A stretch of 43,602 nucleotides of DNA from a virus. Under the pieces are notes generated by a model that saw only the letters and a program-made list of their open reading frames with translations, was not told the DNA's origin and did not search any database. The position numbers and the translations under genes were made by a program. The first letter of the stretch is position 1; the number at the start of each line of letters is the position of its first letter. Shown in pieces: positions 5,858 to 13,178 of the stretch. The stretch is from IMG/VR virus record IMGVR_UViG_3300042445_002485, positions 1 to 43,602 of that record, one strand, 5' to 3'.

Positions 5858-5861
5858 GAAC

Positions 5862-5894
5862 GCGGGCCAGTCCTCGCGAAAGGATCTGGCCCGC
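5862..5894 (+). other. Strong hairpin upstream of the primase-helicase gene
   Basis: A 9-bp GC stem (5862-5870 with 5886-5894) stacks through one bulged T on a 4-bp inner stem (5871-5874 with 5881-5884), with a CGCGAA loop. There is no U-tract, so it is not a terminator. It ends 22 bp before the ATG at 5917. It could protect the mRNA 5' end or act as a priming or initiation structure. Confidence 0.6.
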
Positions 5895-5916
5895 TGAAGT
5901 CCTGCACACTCTGTTT

Positions 5917-8472
5917 ATGCAAAACTCTGTCGAATCCCCTACCCCACCACCTTCCGCTGGTCAAGTCCGTTATTTTGGCGGACCGGACATCACCTCCGGC
6001 CTTGAGCTTCTGCCGCCCCGCAACTTCGGGGAGCTTTTCCGCTCATACTTCCTCAGTCCCGCCACGCTGAAGATCGACCGGACCGCGTTTCTCCTGCTGA
6101 CCAAACCGGAGCAGGCGCTTCTCAAGCGACAGCGCTACATCGTGGCAGGCACGGCGACGGGACCCGGCCCCCGCACCCAAGACCGGATGCCGTTCTGCTC
6201 CCTCGTGATCGTGGACGTGGACGTGCATGAGGACGCCCGCCACTTCATCGACGAGGAAAGCGCCCTCCCCCGGCTGCTGCCCTACAATTTTATCCTGTAC
6301 CGCACGCTGTCCTCCGCACCCGGAGCAGCGCGGGTCCGGGTCATCATCGACGCGCAGCCCTTCCCCTCCGCCGACTACCCCAAGGCTGTCCGCTACGTCT
6401 GCGCCAGCCTCGGCATCGCCGCCAACCCGGAAAGTCTCCGTTGGGGCCAGCCGATGTTCATCCCCACTGCCTGCAACGACGATCCGAACCCCCTGATCTG
6501 CTACAACCTCGAACGTGGCCCCCTCCCCCACGATGCTTTCCGTGACTACGAGATCCCGGCAAACGTGGCCTCCCCGGAGACGGAGTTCGTCAAGGTCGTC
6601 TCCGAAGAGCCACCCTTGGTGGACATCGAACTGGAAGACATCGAGGAGATGCTCCGCCACATCGACCCGGACACCAGCTACGAGGAGTGGTTCCGCATCC
6701 TGTGCGCCATCCGGCACCAATGCGGGCAGGGAAACAAGGACTACGACGACGCCGGATTTGCCATTTTCAACGATTGGAGCAGCCAAGGGGTGAAATACAC
6801 CTCAGAACAGGACCTACGAGCCAAGTGGCGCTCGTTCAGACCCTCTCCCAAGGCGGGGAGCCCAGTCACCACCCTCCGGACGCTCCTGAGGCTCGCCAAG
6901 GCCGCAGGATGGGGCAAGGCGCACGGCGCTCTCAAGACCTTGACCACGTTTCAGGACGAAATTGCCGCTGAGGAGGACACCGACGCTCTGATCAACCGCT
7001 ATCCCGGCCTGATCGCCGAGGCCAGCCACCTGACCCTGCCCGACACCGAGGTCCTCGTGGTGGCCGTGGCATCCCGCTTGGCCAAGTTGGGGGTCAAACT
7101 GGGCGTCCCCACCGTCCGCAAGGCCGTCGCCGCAGCCAAACGCATCGCTGCGGAGGCGTACGGGAGCGAGGGGGGCACCGTCCCCTCGTGGGCGGCAGGA
7201 TGGACCTTTTTGGCCACCGAGAACAGATTCGTCCACAGCCACAAAGGTACCGTTTACCCGGTGGAGGGATTCACAGGGGCGTTCAAAATGCTGGTCGAAC
7301 CCGACGAGGAGGGCAAACGGGACCGACCGGCGGACCTTGTCCTCTCCATCCCCTCATTTCCACGGGTGGACGGGTTCAGATACCGCCCCGACCGGGGTGA
7401 CGAGCGAATCATCACCGAGGACGGCGACAACTTCATCAACAGCTATCGCGCCACCGGCGCGGACGCGGATAAATCCACCTCCAAGGAAGCCGGAGACCTG
7501 ATTGAATTTCACACGAGGTCCAACTTTTCCGGCGACGAGGTATGCCAGAAGCTGCTCATCAGCTTCCTCGCCCACATCGTGCAGTTCCCCGGCAAGAAGA
7601 TCAAGTGGGCGGTCTTCATGCAAGGAGTGGAGGGGTCTGGGAAGGGCGTTTACATGGACATGATGGAGGCGGTTCTCGGCAGTTCAAACTACGTCGCGGT
7701 AGGGGATGACGCCATCGAAAGCAAGTTCAACGAGTGGGCTGCGGACAAGCAACTGATCTTTTACGACGAGGTAATCCAAGGCAACATGAAGCAGGACCGG
7801 ATGAACAACTTGAAGGCCAAGATCACCAATCCGGGGCTGACCATTGCGCAGAAGAACAAGGACACCCGCACCATTCCAAACACCGCCAACGACTTTTTCG
7901 CATCCAATTCCGCCAGCGGCATTCGGATCGACGACAATGACCGGAGGTACTTCATTCTCCAGTCCATCTTTCAGACCAAAAAGGACATCACCGCGTTCAA
8001 AGCGGCCAACCCCGGTCACTTCACCCAGATGTTCCGGTTGAAGGACGAGTTGGCCGGGGGTGCCAAACATTACCTGCTGAACTACCCCATCCACCCCACG
8101 TTCAACCCCAATGGTGAGGCACCCCTCACCTCCGCCCGAAGCAACGTCGTCAATGCCGGGAGGTCGGACATCGAGTGGACCATCCAAGAAATCATCGACG
8201 AAGGCAACGCATCCATAGTGTTTCCGGACATCATCTCGTCCAGCGCGTTGCAGGCAGAACTCCGGGCGAGGGGAGAGAAGCAGCACAACGTCAGGGCGGT
8301 CTCAATGGCGCTCCGCAAGATGGGGTTCACCAACGTCGGTCAGCACGGAGTTGGCCACAACCGCCACTCTCTGTGGGTTACCGACGACTTGGTGGGTGCC
8401 AGCTACGGGGGGATCATCAAAGAGCGGCAGCTTATCCGCGACCTCCTCGAAGGCGACACCGACCTGCTTTGA
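5917..8472 (+). CDS. Primase-helicase (AEP-like primase, PriCT-2, SF3-type helicase)
   Basis: This 851-residue replication protein should make primers and unwind phage DNA. The N-terminal third has a DxD pair in IVDVDVHED (D100, D102), as in archaeo-eukaryotic primase-type catalytic sites. A PriCT-2-like segment follows at about 240-320 (DIEEMLRHIDPDTSYEEWFR). The C-terminal half is an SF3-type ATPase of the DUF5906 kind, with Walker A GVEGSGKG at 570-577 and a Walker B-like LIFYDE (about 614-619). The protein ends with an extension resembling a winged helix. It opens the rightward operon, directly downstream of the AT-rich region and a hairpin. Length and domain order fit phage primase-helicases; the exact primase subfamily is less certain. 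Confidence 0.9.
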   Translation: MQNSVESPTPPPSAGQVRYFGGPDITSGLELLPPRNFGELFRSYFLSPATLKIDRTAFLLLTKPEQALLKRQRYIVAGTATGPGPRTQDRMPFCSLVIVDVDVHEDARHFIDEESALPRLLPYNFILYRTLSSAPGAARVRVIIDAQPFPSADYPKAVRYVCASLGIAANPESLRWGQPMFIPTACNDDPNPLICYNLERGPLPHDAFRDYEIPANVASPETEFVKVVSEEPPLVDIELEDIEEMLRHIDPDTSYEEWFRILCAIRHQCGQGNKDYDDAGFAIFNDWSSQGVKYTSEQDLRAKWRSFRPSPKAGSPVTTLRTLLRLAKAAGWGKAHGALKTLTTFQDEIAAEEDTDALINRYPGLIAEASHLTLPDTEVLVVAVASRLAKLGVKLGVPTVRKAVAAAKRIAAEAYGSEGGTVPSWAAGWTFLATENRFVHSHKGTVYPVEGFTGAFKMLVEPDEEGKRDRPADLVLSIPSFPRVDGFRYRPDRGDERIITEDGDNFINSYRATGADADKSTSKEAGDLIEFHTRSNFSGDEVCQKLLISFLAHIVQFPGKKIKWAVFMQGVEGSGKGVYMDMMEAVLGSSNYVAVGDDAIESKFNEWAADKQLIFYDEVIQGNMKQDRMNNLKAKITNPGLTIAQKNKDTRTIPNTANDFFASNSASGIRIDDNDRRYFILQSIFQTKKDITAFKAANPGHFTQMFRLKDELAGGAKHYLLNYPIHPTFNPNGEAPLTSARSNVVNAGRSDIEWTIQEIIDEGNASIVFPDIISSSALQAELRARGEKQHNVRAVSMALRKMGFTNVGQHGVGHNRHSLWVTDDLVGASYGGIIKERQLIRDLLEGDTDLL

Positions 8473-8485
8473 CAAGTTTTGCACC

Positions 8486-8514
8486 TTGACAACGCCACAA
8501 CCCCACATTACATC
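8486..8514 (+). promoter_or_regulatory. Weak promoter-like sequence after the primase-helicase gene
   Basis: TTGACA (8486-8491) and TACATC (8509-8514) are spaced by 17 bp. The -10 is poor. A related 22-24 bp block containing CCACAACCCC and TTACA recurs at 9966-9987 upstream of the gene at 10014, which suggests a shared control element. Confidence 0.3.
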
Positions 8515-8522
8515 GCGGAACT

Positions 8523-8894
8523 ATGACAAAAGAAAACGCACATCTCTACCTGCCGCTTATTCAAGCCGTTGTCGATGGCAAAACGATCCAGCATGGAATC
8601 GAGTGTGGACAATCAATAGTCTGGGATGATGTGAAAGACGTAAAATTTATTGAGCGCCCGGAAAACTACCGCATCAAGCCCGAACCAGTAATGGTCCCGC
8701 TGGGGCCGGAGGATGTGCCGCCGGGGAGCGTGATCAGGGGTATCGGATTTTCCGAATGGTGGATGGTAACAAGCGTCGCAAAAATCCAGATTTACTGTGG
8801 GGAAAGAACTTGGTCAACCTACGAGTCTCTTCAGAAAAATTGTGAGATCAAACGCCCCGGCGAGGACTGGATGCCCTGTCACAAACCAGCCTGA
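8523..8894 (+). CDS. Conserved phage hypothetical protein (123 aa)
   Basis: The N-terminal half has the pattern of a common phage accessory family: HLYLPLIQAVVDGKTIQ, then W-x-D, then PENYRIKPE at about residues 45-53. The rest contains VPPGSVIRGIGFSEWWMVTSV, which looks like a small beta domain. There is no catalytic motif. It follows the primase-helicase by 50 bp in the same direction. Function is unknown. Confidence 0.75.
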   Translation: MTKENAHLYLPLIQAVVDGKTIQHGIECGQSIVWDDVKDVKFIERPENYRIKPEPVMVPLGPEDVPPGSVIRGIGFSEWWMVTSVAKIQIYCGERTWSTYESLQKNCEIKRPGEDWMPCHKPA

Positions 8895-8907
8895 ACCGCC
8901 GAAAACC

Positions 8908-9540
8908 ATGCGAAACGTCAACTGTCCCAAGACCAAAATCTTCATCCGTGCCGACGCGTTTGGCGGACCAGCCGACCGTTATGAGCCCGCGTGGCTCGTC
9001 TCCGTCCGCGCCATGCGCAACAGACCCTTCGCTTTTCAGGCGTGGATCGAGAAATATGCCGCGTGTTTCGACAAGATCCCTCCCCAGTGCGTCTACTGGT
9101 ACGAGCCCGAGGACGACCATAAACCGCTGCCGCTGCACAAGGTGCAGATGTGGGAGTGCCTCTCCGGGAGCATTGAGGTCTGGCGCAAGGACCAGCTTAA
9201 CGACGTGCCGGTCATCGTCAACCTTGGCAAGGGAATGCCACCGATTCGCGGCCACTATTGGTTCACCGTTGACTTCATGCCCGAGGGACAGGCACAGGGC
9301 ACCCTCGACGTCGGCGACTCAGAACTGCTGGAGGAGCACAAGGAGGGGAACGTGATCAAACTGGAAAACGGGCAGATTGCGATCTATCCTAACAACAGAA
9401 TCAAATGGCTTCCCGTCTCGCTCACCGGCAAGGACGCCGCCGCCGCCATTCCCGACTGGGACGTCGCCACCAACGCGCAGTGGGACGAGTGGTGGATGGA
9501 CTCCGACGAGATCCTCGGCGACTCGAAATGGGCGTACTGA
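8908..9540 (+). CDS. Hypothetical phage protein, Trp-rich (210 aa)
   Basis: The start at 8908 (MRNVNCPKTKIFIRADAFGG) is preferred; an ATG at 8797 would overlap the previous gene by about 100 bp. The product is acidic and rich in tryptophan, with VYWYEPEDDHKP and a C-terminus WDEWWMDSDEI. No domain is recognised. The gene lies between small unknown genes in the replication operon and is followed by a structured intergenic RNA. Confidence 0.7.
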   Translation: MRNVNCPKTKIFIRADAFGGPADRYEPAWLVSVRAMRNRPFAFQAWIEKYAACFDKIPPQCVYWYEPEDDHKPLPLHKVQMWECLSGSIEVWRKDQLNDVPVIVNLGKGMPPIRGHYWFTVDFMPEGQAQGTLDVGDSELLEEHKEGNVIKLENGQIAIYPNNRIKWLPVSLTGKDAAAAIPDWDVATNAQWDEWWMDSDEILGDSKWAY

Positions 9541-9550
9541 ACCAAACTTT

Positions 9551-9611
9551 GCCGCCAAGGGTGGAACGGATGAGCGAGGCGCAACGTAGCTCGCCCTCTG
9601 CCCTTGGTGGC
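9551..9611 (+). other. Two-part intercistronic RNA hairpin
   Basis: An outer stem of 11 bp with one G-U pair (9551-9561 with 9601-9611) encloses a second stem (9574-9578 with 9590-9594). The structure fills most of the gap between two genes and ends 17 nt before the ATG at 9629. No U-tract follows. Roles in mRNA processing or translation control are possible. Confidence 0.55.
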
Positions 9612-9628
9612 GATCACCAATCACAACC

Positions 9629-10009
9629 ATGAACGCCAAAAACGAACTGCTGGATCACATCAAGGACAGGGAAGTGATATACGTTGAAATCAGCCAAATC
9701 AACTACCTAGCTTTCCCCTTCAGCCAATCGTCCATTCAAGGGACGCTTGCCGAGGTGCTTTCGCTGATGGACTTTGAGTACGACGCAGAGTACGGAGCGC
9801 AAGAACTGTTCGGAACTATTTGGTATTCCGACGGGACGTGGTCCGACCGCGAAGAATACGACGGCTCGGGGAACTGGAAGCACCGGAAGTGCCCCCCATT
9901 GCCGAAAGATGCGTCCATCATGGACAAAAACGCTCTGTTGAATAAATTTAGGAAAATATTCCTTTACAACACCACAACCCCGTTACAAGGTAACCCCATC
10001 ACCAACTAA
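9629..10009 (+). CDS. Hypothetical phage protein with LFGTIWYSDGTW motif (126 aa)
   Basis: The middle of the protein, QELFGTIWYSDGTWSDREEYDGSGNWKH (about residues 58-85, key residues the W, DGTW and EYDGS), is a pattern I associate with short phage hypothetical proteins. An acidic stretch precedes it and a basic tail follows (LLNKFRKIFL). It lies in the replication operon, 4 bp before the next gene. No activity can be assigned. Confidence 0.7.
   Translation: MNAKNELLDHIKDREVIYVEISQINYLAFPFSQSSIQGTLAEVLSLMDFEYDAEYGAQELFGTIWYSDGTWSDREEYDGSGNWKHRKCPPLPKDASIMDKNALLNKFRKIFLYNTTTPLQGNPITN
9966..9987 (+). repeat. Second copy of CCACAACCCC...TTACA element
   Basis: acaacaccacaaccccgtta and the bases after it resemble the block at 8489-8512 (acaacgccacaaccccacat then taca). 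This copy overlaps the 3' end of the upstream gene, 27 bp before the ATG at 10014. A control function is inferred only from the repetition. Confidence 0.35.
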
Positions 10010-10013
10010 AACA

Positions 10014-10661
10014 ATGACTGAACTCGAACAAACACTCGCTGACACGATCCTGATCCAAGCCAACAATCTGTCCCACGACACCAAAGTGGTCCTCCGGATG
10101 ACTCAGGCGTACCAGACCCTTCAGGACGCCGTCGCCACCCGCGTCCGCTCCGTCAACTACCATAACGCATACGTCAAGCTGCAAAGCCAGTCGACGCCAC
10201 TCTGGGGCTGCGGAGACGCCGAGCCGAGCGTCTGCACCACGCCACTCTGGGTTTGCCCGGAAGAAGAGGCACCAGCACCGCCCGAGACGGCGGTGACCGA
10301 CGCCAAACCCAAGCGGACCCGCCGGACCAAGGAGCAGATCGCCGCCGACGAGGCCGCTGCCGCTGCCGCAACCGCCGAGGTTGCCTCGGAGCCCGCCCCC
10401 ACGCCCGAGGAGCCAGTTGACGAGCTTGATTCGCTCGACGACGAGCCAGAACCCGAAGCGCCCACCATCACGCGGGGACAGGTCCAAGAACTGTTCACGC
10501 ACAAGCTCAAGGTCATCGGTGCTGGAGGAGTAGCCCCCGTCAATGCCTTCAAGGGCAAGGTGCGTGAACTCCTCGCCAAGTACGAAGCCCCCGGCGGTGT
10601 CTCCACCGTCCCCGACGCGAACCTCGTGGCGTTCCACGCCGAGTTGGCCAACCTCGCATAA
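10014..10661 (+). CDS. Hypothetical protein with central basic/acidic linker (215 aa)
   Basis: There are three parts. The helical N-terminal region (1-60) starts MTELEQTLADTILIQ. The low-complexity middle (about 85-155) has KPKRTRRTKEQIAADEAAAA followed by Pro/Glu/Asp-rich sequence. The compact C-terminal domain (about 155-215) has ITRGQVQELFTHKLKVIGAG and VRELLAKY, ending DANLVAFHAELANLA. Similar C-terminal units occur at the ends of phage recombination and ssDNA-binding accessory proteins, where they may mediate protein contacts. Placement in the replication operon fits such a role, but I cannot name the family. Confidence 0.65.
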   Translation: MTELEQTLADTILIQANNLSHDTKVVLRMTQAYQTLQDAVATRVRSVNYHNAYVKLQSQSTPLWGCGDAEPSVCTTPLWVCPEEEAPAPPETAVTDAKPKRTRRTKEQIAADEAAAAAATAEVASEPAPTPEEPVDELDSLDDEPEPEAPTITRGQVQELFTHKLKVIGAGGVAPVNAFKGKVRELLAKYEAPGGVSTVPDANLVAFHAELANLA

Positions 10662-10702
10662 ACAATTTCCGGGCTGTCGCTTTCCTTAATAACCAAAACC
10701 TG

Positions 10703-10945
10703 GGCAGGTAGCGGTGGGGACAGCGGCAGTCGCGGATTCAATCTGAATGCGGCGGCGTGGACAGTGACACGCTCAGGAACAGGGCTGATTCCATCGGTTC
10801 AATTCCGAAATTTAGTGGTCTGTGAAGATTCGCCCATAGCCGGTGCAATTCCGGCCCGCATTCAACCATTAGGGGTGGTAGCCAGTGAGCCTCCCGAGTA
10901 GGACTGAACAACCGAAAGCCCAGGACACCCTGCCACCCCCTCCCT
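10703..10945 (+). ncRNA. Structured RNA resembling a cobalamin riboswitch
   Basis: The 290-nt gap between two genes is filled by a complex fold. Its 3' end, AAAGCCCAGGACACCCTGCC at 10914-10933, resembles the B12-box consensus AGCCAGGAGACCTGCC with one-base insertions. The GGCAGGT at 10703-10709 can pair with it as P1. Two hairpins with T-loop-like CAATT loops lie inside: CGG TTCAATT CCG (10796-10808) and GCCGG TGCAATT CCGGC (10839-10855). The second is close to the GGUGcgAAUCC element of cobalamin riboswitches. A 9-bp long-range helix joins 10743-10751 to 10856-10864. A 10-bp helix pairs GGGGTGGTAG (10872-10881) with CTGCCACCCC (10930-10939) and is followed by T5. The next gene starts at 10955. 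The fold is clear; the ligand class is inference. Confidence 0.45.
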
Positions 10946-10954
10946 TTTTCCAAC

Positions 10955-11155
10955 ATGGACATCCAAGCCGCCATTTACGCGTCTATCTGCTACTTAACTG
11001 CTGTTTTCTGCGCCTTCGTTGTCGGTCAAAACTCAGCCCTTAACAAGGCCAACCGCATCCTCGCCCAGCGCCGTGAGAAATGGCTGCGGGTGATGGCGCG
11101 GCAAGACACCGTCCTCGGCGAAGCCGTCATCGACACCACCAAACCAATTTTATAG
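10955..11155 (+). CDS. Small membrane protein downstream of the structured RNA (66 aa)
   Basis: One N-terminal hydrophobic helix (about residues 5-25, AAIYASICYLTAVFCAFVVG) is followed by a basic amphipathic region (KANRILAQRREKWLRVMARQD). This predicts a membrane-anchored protein with a cytoplasmic C-terminal domain. It is the first gene after the riboswitch-like RNA and lies 1 bp before the HNH gene. There is no similarity to known cobalamin transport or utilisation proteins. If the riboswitch is real, this is its nearest target. Confidence 0.65.
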   Translation: MDIQAAIYASICYLTAVFCAFVVGQNSALNKANRILAQRREKWLRVMARQDTVLGEAVIDTTKPIL

Positions 11156-11156
11156 T

Positions 11157-11672
11157 ATGCCACCGACCGCGCCAAAAACCCGCTTACCGATCCCGCTTCG
11201 CGATTTTTCTGAAAATGAAAAGCGCATGCTGCGCTCCCTTATTGACTCTTCCGCTGGACCTGACGCGTGTTGGCCTATGTCCGGCGCGGCAAACGCCGAA
11301 GGCTACGGATACATTTGCCTCGGCGGGGTGCAGTATAGGGCGCACCGAGTTGCTTTACACATCGTCGTCCCTTGTCCTAACGGCAGCCTGATGGCGCTCC
11401 ATTCGTGTGACAGCCCTGGGTGCTGCAACCCATCGCACCTTCGTTGGGGGACAGCGGCGGACAACGCCAGCGACTGCACTTTACGAGGGAGGCATAAATC
11501 ACGGGCTGCGGAGCGGCACCACGGGGCGAAACTTAATTGGGAAAAAGTTAAATTAATTCGTGAAGTTTACGTCCCAAACAAAATTGGTTGTAACGAAATT
11601 GCCAAAAAGCTTGGCGTCAGCCACGCAACCGTTTCCCGCATTGCTAATCACTTAATTTGGAAAATTAAATAA
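11157..11672 (+). CDS. HNH homing endonuclease
   Basis: The central HNH_3-type core is visible: AHRVALHIVV, then the metal/active-site stretch ALHSCDSPGCCNPSHLRWGT (about residues 78-97), then DNASDC. These give the expected His-Asn-His order with extra cysteines. The C-terminus carries an HTH (GCNEIAKKLGVSHATVSRI) for DNA recognition. This is the usual design of free-standing phage homing endonucleases, which nick a cognate site in related phages and spread by repair. Codon use is less GC-biased toward the 3' end (ttaattgggaaaaagttaaattaattc), which supports recent acquisition. It is inserted in the replication operon. Confidence 0.9.
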   Translation: MPPTAPKTRLPIPLRDFSENEKRMLRSLIDSSAGPDACWPMSGAANAEGYGYICLGGVQYRAHRVALHIVVPCPNGSLMALHSCDSPGCCNPSHLRWGTAADNASDCTLRGRHKSRAAERHHGAKLNWEKVKLIREVYVPNKIGCNEIAKKLGVSHATVSRIANHLIWKIK

Positions 11673-11673
11673 C

Positions 11674-12897
11674 ATGCCCCCATCCACCCACTCCAAGCTC
11701 TCTCCCTCTTCCGCATCGACATGGTCAAAATGTACGGCGTCCATCGCGTTCACCGAAGCCTGCCGCCAGTCCCCTGACCCAGCCATCCGCAAGGTGGTGG
11801 CCAACGCCGAGCGTGGCAGCATCTATGCCGACGAGGGTACTCAAGCACACGATTACGCCGAGCAGATTCTCCTCGGCAAGCTGAAGGAGAAGGACTTGCC
11901 CAAGGATTTCGCTCCCGTCCTCGACTACACCCGGCTCTGCCAGACTCTGGCCAACCGCTGGGAGGGTCAAGTCCTCGTGGAGACCAAGGTGCCGCTGTTC
12001 TACTTCCCACAGGACACCGGGACCGTCGATCACGCCATCATCAGCCCCGAGATGATCTGCGTCACCGACCTCAAATACGGCATCGGAGTCCCCGTTGAGG
12101 CCGAGCATAACGAGCAGTTGGCGATCTACGCCTACAGCCTGATCCTCAACCACCCCACTACTTTCCCAGACTCCACCCCCGTGGAGATCCGCATTTGCCA
12201 GCCCCGCTACAGCGGCGGCGAAACCGAAAAACTCTGGCAGCTTACTATCGGCGAGCTTCGCGCCAGCATCAGCCACGTCACCGCCGCTGCCGACGTCATT
12301 CTCAACGGCCCCGAGGCCGCACTTGACTTCGCCCCCGATTTCAAGACCTGCCGGTGGTGTAAAGCCAAGGAAGTCTGCCACGTCAGGGCCGCAGAGCCGC
12401 TGGCCCGGATCGACCCCAAGCTGCTCGACGCTTTCGAGTGCGAATTGGAACTGGTGGATACCATCGACATCCCGGTGCTGGCCACCCTCACGCAGCAGCA
12501 GATCCTCGGCATCCACCAACGGTCCGAGGAGTTGATCGGCCTGATCGAAGGCTGCGCCAAGTACCTCCACCAGCAGGCCATGGAGGGCAATCCCGTCAGA
12601 GGCACCAAGCTCGTGGAAGGCCGTCAAGGCAACCGCGCTTGGGCCGACGAGGAGTCCGCCGTCAAGGCCGTCAAGGGACTGCTTTCCGAGGACCAGCTTT
12701 TCACCCGCAAACTCGTCTCACCAACTCAGGTTGCAAAGTTGCTTAAAGACTGCAAGGTTCCGAAAGAAATCCTTACGGCGGTAGATGCTTTAACAGTTAG
12801 GGCAAACGGAAAGCCAGTTTTGGCCCTTTCCGGAGACAAGCGCCCAGCCATTCCCGCCCCAACCGAAGGATTCACCACCACCGATGATCAAGATTGA
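11674..12897 (+). CDS. DUF2800 family PD-(D/E)XK nuclease-like protein
   Basis: The 407-residue product matches DUF2800 as I know it. It opens with an SxSxASTWSKC segment like the RecB-type nuclease start (C19), then H53 in GTQAHDYAE. A nuclease core has GTVDHAII (D119) and TDLKYGIGVPV (D132, K134), and the QLAIYAYSL helix follows. A later cysteine cluster, CRWCKAKEVC (about 226-235), together with the early cysteine suggests a Fe-S or zinc site as in AddB/Cas4-like nucleases. In phages this gene travels with DUF2815 and a family A polymerase, exactly as here, so it probably acts in DNA replication or recombination. Confidence 0.9.
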   Translation: MPPSTHSKLSPSSASTWSKCTASIAFTEACRQSPDPAIRKVVANAERGSIYADEGTQAHDYAEQILLGKLKEKDLPKDFAPVLDYTRLCQTLANRWEGQVLVETKVPLFYFPQDTGTVDHAIISPEMICVTDLKYGIGVPVEAEHNEQLAIYAYSLILNHPTTFPDSTPVEIRICQPRYSGGETEKLWQLTIGELRASISHVTAAADVILNGPEAALDFAPDFKTCRWCKAKEVCHVRAAEPLARIDPKLLDAFECELELVDTIDIPVLATLTQQQILGIHQRSEELIGLIEGCAKYLHQQAMEGNPVRGTKLVEGRQGNRAWADEESAVKAVKGLLSEDQLFTRKLVSPTQVAKLLKDCKVPKEILTAVDALTVRANGKPVLALSGDKRPAIPAPTEGFTTTDDQD

Positions 12898-13111
12898 ACG
12901 GCAAATAAAACCACCCACCCGCATCCACGTCCGCCGCAAGCTCATGTTTGACGCCCTGCAAATCGGGGAGACCCTGTTTGAACCCGGCGACGGACTGAAC
13001 CTCAAAGCCTACACTTCGCGCTACCAGAAGAACTCCAGTTTCAAAACCTTCATCACTTGGTTGAATGAAGAGGCTGGCGTCAAAGGGCGCTTTGTCCAAC
13101 GGACCACCTAA
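12884..13111 (+). CDS. Small hypothetical protein (75 aa)
   Basis: A basic protein, MIKIERQIKPPTRIHVRRKLMFD, with a likely beta-strand pattern (IGETLFEPGDGLNLKAYTSRY) and a helix with an aromatic core (FKTFITWLNEEAG). It overlaps the end of the DUF2800 gene by 14 nt, so it is probably translated with it. An SH3-like or small DNA-binding fold is possible. No family is recognised. Confidence 0.6.
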   Translation: MIKIERQIKPPTRIHVRRKLMFDALQIGETLFEPGDGLNLKAYTSRYQKNSSFKTFITWLNEEAGVKGRFVQRTT

Positions 13112-13138
13112 ACTTTCCAGCACACGCTGAAAACCTCC

Positions 13139-13162
13139 TGCCGGTGAGGAACCCAACCGGCA
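13139..13162 (+). other. Hairpin upstream of the DUF2815 gene
   Basis: TGCCGGT (13139-13145) pairs perfectly with ACCGGCA (13156-13162), followed by an A-rich stretch up to the ATG at 13179. There is no U-tract. It is one of several hairpins placed 16-25 nt before starts in this operon. Confidence 0.55.
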
Positions 13163-13178
13163 AAAATAAATAACTTAG

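Larger units (their letters stand above)
5216..5916. other. AT-rich divergent control region, origin candidate
   Basis: This 700-bp stretch separates the leftward accessory and rightward replication operons. It is far richer in A and T than the genes around it. It contains four GACTTAAA repeats, a 7-bp inverted repeat, a GC hairpin at 5529-5546 (TCGGCG with CGCCGA), a tactactactactat run near 5630-5645 and a large hairpin before the primase gene. A 68-codon frame at 5691-5897 has no convincing features. Repeats plus an AT-rich segment beside a primase-helicase gene fit a replication origin. Confidence 0.5.

Noticed and set aside
5691-5897. 68-codon plus-strand frame in the AT-rich island
   Set aside because: No coupling, no convincing leader, unusual composition, and it runs into the hairpin before the primase-helicase gene.
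10796-10862. tRNA-like T-arms (TTCAATT and TGCAATT loops)
   Set aside because: No D and anticodon arms of proper size and no matching acceptor stem at tRNA distance; the hairpins fit better as parts of a larger structured RNA.
11725-12627. A 300-codon minus-strand frame
   Set aside because: It is antisense to the DUF2800 gene, whose nuclease motifs are clear on the plus strand.
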